A stretch of 64,000 nt of DNA, taken from assembly GCA_024516155.1 (NCBI GenBank), contig JAJJXM010000049.1, positions 248,001 to 312,000 on the forward strand. The letters run 5' to 3'. Every line of letters begins with the position of its first letter. Position 1 is the first letter of the stretch. This document shows positions 60,400 through 64,000 of the stretch, one piece after another. The position numbers and the translations under genes were made by a program. The notes below the pieces were generated by a model. That model saw only the letters and a program-made list of their open reading frames with translations, made no database searches and was not told the DNA's origin. Source of the DNA: Pyronema omphalodes (taxonomy: Eukaryota; Ascomycota; Pezizomycetes; Pezizales; Pyronemataceae).

Positions 60400-60780
60400 G
60401 ACATCCCGAATTGAACCTGAACCCAGATGTTGGACAACTCGCGACAGTAACATCATGCCTTCAAACCGCAGTATCTTTATACGAAAATTGCGTTATGACT
60501 TTTTGCGCTCGGGTCAAATCGAGTCACTTATCAATCTGTTTCGACAATTGTTGGAAGACACAGCAACACAGACGAAGGTGTCACGGAGAGTGCGGTGCGG
60601 TAGGTGGAAGTGGAGCTTCAGTTGTTTTGAAAGATAGAAGCGAAAGGCAGAGAAGCGCATGGTGGAGGCTATATAAGTGGAGAAAATCAGACATCGCCGC
60701 GGTCATGGATGACCTATGGAGTCATGTTCCATCAAGAGGTCTCCATCTCAGGGCTGAAGCCCTAAGGGTTGGGCCCTGAT
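60400..60780 (+). pseudogene. Frameshifted fragment, possibly the N-terminal domain of a STAND/NLR-type protein
   Basis: Protein-like segments switch between two frames: TSCLQTAVSLYENCV, then LRSGQIESLINLFRQLLEDT in the next frame, then back to KWRKSDIAAVMDDLWSH. A helical segment ending in a Trp/Lys-rich helix resembles the N-terminal domains of fungal STAND proteins, but this is a composition-level impression. If right, it is broken by at least two frameshifts. Confidence 0.22.
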
Positions 60781-60899
60781 AGTTTTAACTTGGAAGACAT
60801 CACACGCGACGCAGGAAACAACAAAACATTCAAGGAGTAGCTTTAAAGTCCCGAAAGTGACGATTAAATTCTAATTCTCACTATCTGAATACAGAAGAA

Positions 60900-61225
60900 T
60901 AAAAGCCCTGTGAGAGGTTTATCCACAGGAATCCCAAGTGTAGTTCCGATGCTATCTTCTATATACCCATCGAACTCGTACTTATGACATACCACCACTG
61001 GTACTCCGTTTTTGCAATGGAACTCTCAAACTGGTATTGCTTACAGTTTAGGACGTTTAATCACTATTTCCAGTTGATATATTGGTTAATCATCGGTACC
61101 GAGGACCACAGTTAAGAGAGGCATTAGAGGCTGTCCCGAGGACTGGAGAATTTTAAAAATGACAATAGAATCACTGAGTCCCTCCGAAATTCAAAGACTT
61201 GCTGCCGGTAGTCTACTGGGTTCAC
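60900..61225 (+). pseudogene. Decayed copy of part of the Ser/Pro-rich gene at 2-2764
   Basis: Bases 60926-60985 follow 1460-1520 (shared GGAATCCC-AGTGTA and ATCTTCTATAT), and bases 61095-61215 follow 1635-1750 in the same order (ATCGGTACCGAG against ATCACCAGTGCCGAG, CGAGGAC, AGAATT, CTTGCTGCCGGT against CTTTCTGCCGGT). The frame is broken by several stops and indels. Only about 330 bp of a 2.8-kb gene remain. Confidence 0.75.
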
Positions 61226-61229
61226 TTGC

Positions 61230-62923
61230 GTTCTATAGAAAATATGTTTTCGTGGTAAAATAGGACCTCCCGTCTGTTGCTACACACCATCACTGTGTTC
61301 GGGGTAATTGGGATTTCAAAGTGGTGGATATGCTTCTTACGTAAAGGATAGGTGAACAGGTGACCACAGGCTGGTATATGGGCCAATCTACGGCTTAAGC
61401 CTCCAAGACTGCTGCCGCTTGTGGTAAGTTACTACCCTACTGAACACCCTGTCTTTTTAAGCGAGAACAGTTCTCGGGAATGGCAGCTATTGAGCACAAT
61501 ACCCTTTATCAGTGCGGTAGATTTATATATGCTGTCGGCCACTTAGTAGAGCTAGCGCGACAGGGGTCTGAGAACTCAAAACAACCCCCCCCCCCCCCCC
61601 CCCCCGCGCCGACCGTATCTCCACCTCGCGACGAAAACCAGAATTATTTTCAAAGCCCAGATCTTGTAGAATAGAGCTCGGAGAACAATCGTTGGGTTTC
61701 AAGATGCAATTTGAAGGCGTTGTTGTGGAGTAGATAGCATTTGAAAGTTACCCATGTTTTAGTGGCAAAGGAAACTTTGGAATGCATCACTAGTGCGGCT
61801 CTATTATGCGCGCCATAGACTAACGGGTATAGCATGAACTTGATTGAGCGTGGTACAGGCCGAGTAATGCATGATGATTTTGTGCTAGTACGTTTTCGGT
61901 TGCCCGGCTTCGGAAATTCAAAGATCAGGGGACATCACTCGAGGCTTACAAATCGGTTTTGGTGACCTTTCTGTGGGAAACTGGCTCATAAGTCATCACT
62001 TGGCACTTAATAATCGGGATTTATGTTTTGTATATGCCAAGACTATAGCCTTACTAAGTGGCCAACACCAACCACATTCCATGCAAACGCCGAAGTGCTG
62101 AATCAAAGACTTTGACACGCATTCAACTTCTCACAATTCATAGGGTAGTGAGATAAAGTGCAATGAAGTGGTTTCTTTGGTTGTGTAACCTAAAAGTTGA
62201 GTCGCGTCTGCGGAATTTTGAATTGAATTCCTACGACTGCGGAATTAACTTTCCAATACATGTATTCCTTCACTAGTAAATGTGATTTACGCATAATGCC
62301 GTGGCCAGTTATTGCTTTCGTGCCTCGTGCCTCGTGCATCCGTTTTTCAAGTAATAATAATATATACCTTCGAGGGATGGCCATTGAGTTTGCAGAAATA
62401 TGCACTTTATTAACCGGAATGGTAGGCTTTCGGGTAATGCCATCTCGTTGACCGTTCCACGTCGCCAGTGCTAAGAAACGTATCAATTAGCACCTTCGAT
62501 TAACAGCTAGACTAGCAAGTGTGATTCTAGGAAACGACCACTCCTTGGTTCCGGAGCGCACAACATATTTCGTGCTAGCTAGGGCTTTAAAGATGATGAT
62601 TGGGCGTTTCAATCCCCAACTCAATTCGCAAACGCATGAGTGTATGTATCTTCGAGATGCGTTCAAAATCTCTTCTCCAGAAATCAGCTATCCCCATGTG
62701 CCCCCGTTTGTCGGACGACTTGCAGGAAAGTGTTTTTCAAACGCATGCGCTGGACTACACTCGCCAAAGGAAAGTCTGATGTCGGTATGTAGTCTGAAGA
62801 TGCGTGTCGGGTAGAAAAGTAGTTCACCGCCTCGCTTCTGTGAAAACTTCAGCTTTGTCTGTTTTTTCGTCCTTATCCTTTTACTTTGAACAAAATTCTA
62901 CGTTCTCATTACTCTAGCCGTCA
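61230..62923. other. Intergenic, no gene seen
   Basis: A run of about 21 C lies at 61584-61605. Remaining ORFs are short and unsupported. The last 100 bases are pyrimidine-rich and lead into the start of the next gene. Confidence 0.4.
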
Positions 62924-63924
62924 ATGGAGTCAGAAGTCGCTATCGTCCATCCAATTGCGGAAGATGCACCAACTTTACTCGATGTATTGATTGGTACACT
63001 TCGTCACGCAGTGAAATCAGAGTCCGACTTAGTGAAGGCACTTGAATCTAGTACAGATCACAAGGTATGTCACAAAATATGCAAAAGATACTGTGAAGGG
63101 GGGTGCTAATTCAATTACTTTCTAGGATAAACCTACAATCATTGTGTACGGCGCAAATTTTCTCTCATCTCCTAACGGTGATTTTCTAATTTCCAACCGT
63201 TATTCTGACACAATAAATCTAGCTTTCGTACAGATACCCTTCCGGCAGACATATTTGGGATCTTATATGATGCTTTCCCGCAGCTGCATCATTTCAAGAT
63301 TATACTTCCTGGATTCCCTGGACAAAACAGTAGCTTTGTTACGGTCGATTCGGAACTGCGTTGTGACAACAAGCCACTTCAGTGCACATGTGCTTCTACT
63401 GGTTGTGGTGCTGATGACTGTGGTAAGTGTTATGGAATCATGTATTCCAGTGGAATTTTTACGTTGATACATAGAATCCTGGCTAATGATACTTGTTGAA
63501 AGGGTGGAAATGCGACGAGGTTCTAAGTACTCATTACGCCGAGAAAATTATCCCAGCAAATCAAGACAACTCTCCAAAACATACCCCAACAGCCGCAGAT
63601 ATTCCAGAAATAGTATTTCGCCCATCACCTCAAAATAAAAATCTGAACCCAGACCAAGCGAGGGACGGAATAAAAAATAAACAGCACGTATTCACGGCCC
63701 AACAACAAAAGTTCTACTTCCTTTCCAATCAGCAGGAAGGTCGACGGATTATTTTTACGAATGGTTCTTTCCCTGGTGACACCAATATCTCTCGGACCAC
63801 CCTGAAGGATATTTTGTCTCTGGACCAAATCTGCAAGGAATGGGAAGATATTCTCCGTTGCTTTACCCGACAGTTAAATGATGCGGTATTTGTTCGAGAA
63901 GCGTTCCAGGTCGATGCGTACTGA
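62924..63924 (+). CDS. Hypothetical four-exon protein
   Basis: Exons 62924-63064, 63128-63179, 63234-63422 and 63503-63924 join in frame to 267 residues. Introns are 63, 54 and 80 bp with donors GTATGT, GTGATT and GTAAGT and acceptors CTAG, ACAG and AAAG, and branch-like CTAAT in the third. The N terminus is acidic and helical (LLDVLIGTLRHAVKSESDLV). The middle has a Cys-rich patch (CDNKPLQCTCASTGCGADDC, then WKCDE) that could bind metal. The C-terminal part is mixed (QKFYFLSNQQEGRRIIFTNG; SLDQICKEWEDILRCFTRQL). No signal peptide, no membrane segment, and no family I recognise. The agreement of frame across three introns is the main support. Confidence 0.7.
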
Positions 63925-64000
63925 TTCTTGTTTTAGAGAGTATTTATAACGAATAGAGACAAGACTACAAAAGATCTGGAGAATAGTATTACCGACGTGA

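Overview
This window is nuclear DNA of a filamentous ascomycete (Pezizomycotina; Leotiomycetes is only my impression). The evidence is short introns (mostly 48-100 bp) with GTATGT/GTAAGT donors and CTAAC-like branch sites, large serine/proline-rich fungal ORFs, a complete fungal protein kinase C gene, a fungal STAND/NLR gene, and long stretches of decayed transposons and microsatellites. No prokaryotic, viral or CRISPR feature was seen.

Layout. 1-2.8 kb: C-terminal part or whole of a large serine/proline-rich protein. 3.4-9 kb: transposon graveyard with a 240-bp repeat in direct and inverted copies and three LTR-like relics. 10.3-13.4 kb: two tandem thioredoxin genes with identical intron positions, one with a mitochondrial presequence and one cytosolic. 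15.2-18.0 kb: a 943-residue low-complexity fungal protein. 19.6-20.5 kb: a nearly perfect palindromic transposable element flanked by TA. 20.6-26.4 kb: simple repeats and a MITE-like family. 27.1-31.5 kb: a three-exon NLR gene with HeLo, NB-ARC and about 18 near-identical TPRs. 36.0-38.6 kb: an RBR ubiquitin ligase related to RNF216/TRIAD3 with a minisatellite-encoded proline-rich tail. 41.2-41.5 kb: a deleted relic of a second NLR/TPR gene. 44.1-54.2 kb is the dense, housekeeping part: a small mitochondrial protein, a Syn8-like SNARE, a RING/TRAF-type zinc-finger protein and Pkc1. 55-59 kb: minisatellites and a second TA-flanked inverted-repeat element. 60.3-61.2 kb: two gene relics. 62.9-63.9 kb: a four-exon hypothetical gene.

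The most notable region is 27-41.5 kb. An intact HeLo-NB-ARC-TPR receptor, of the architecture linked to heterokaryon incompatibility and programmed cell death in fungi, is followed by an RBR E3 ligase and then by a truncated copy of the same kind of receptor. The receptor's TPR array carries a 378-bp three-unit internal duplication, a sign of recent repeat shuffling. Joint function of the receptor and the ligase is not shown by the sequence. The mitochondrial protein, SNARE and Pkc1 genes look like ordinary conserved loci with intact splice sites.
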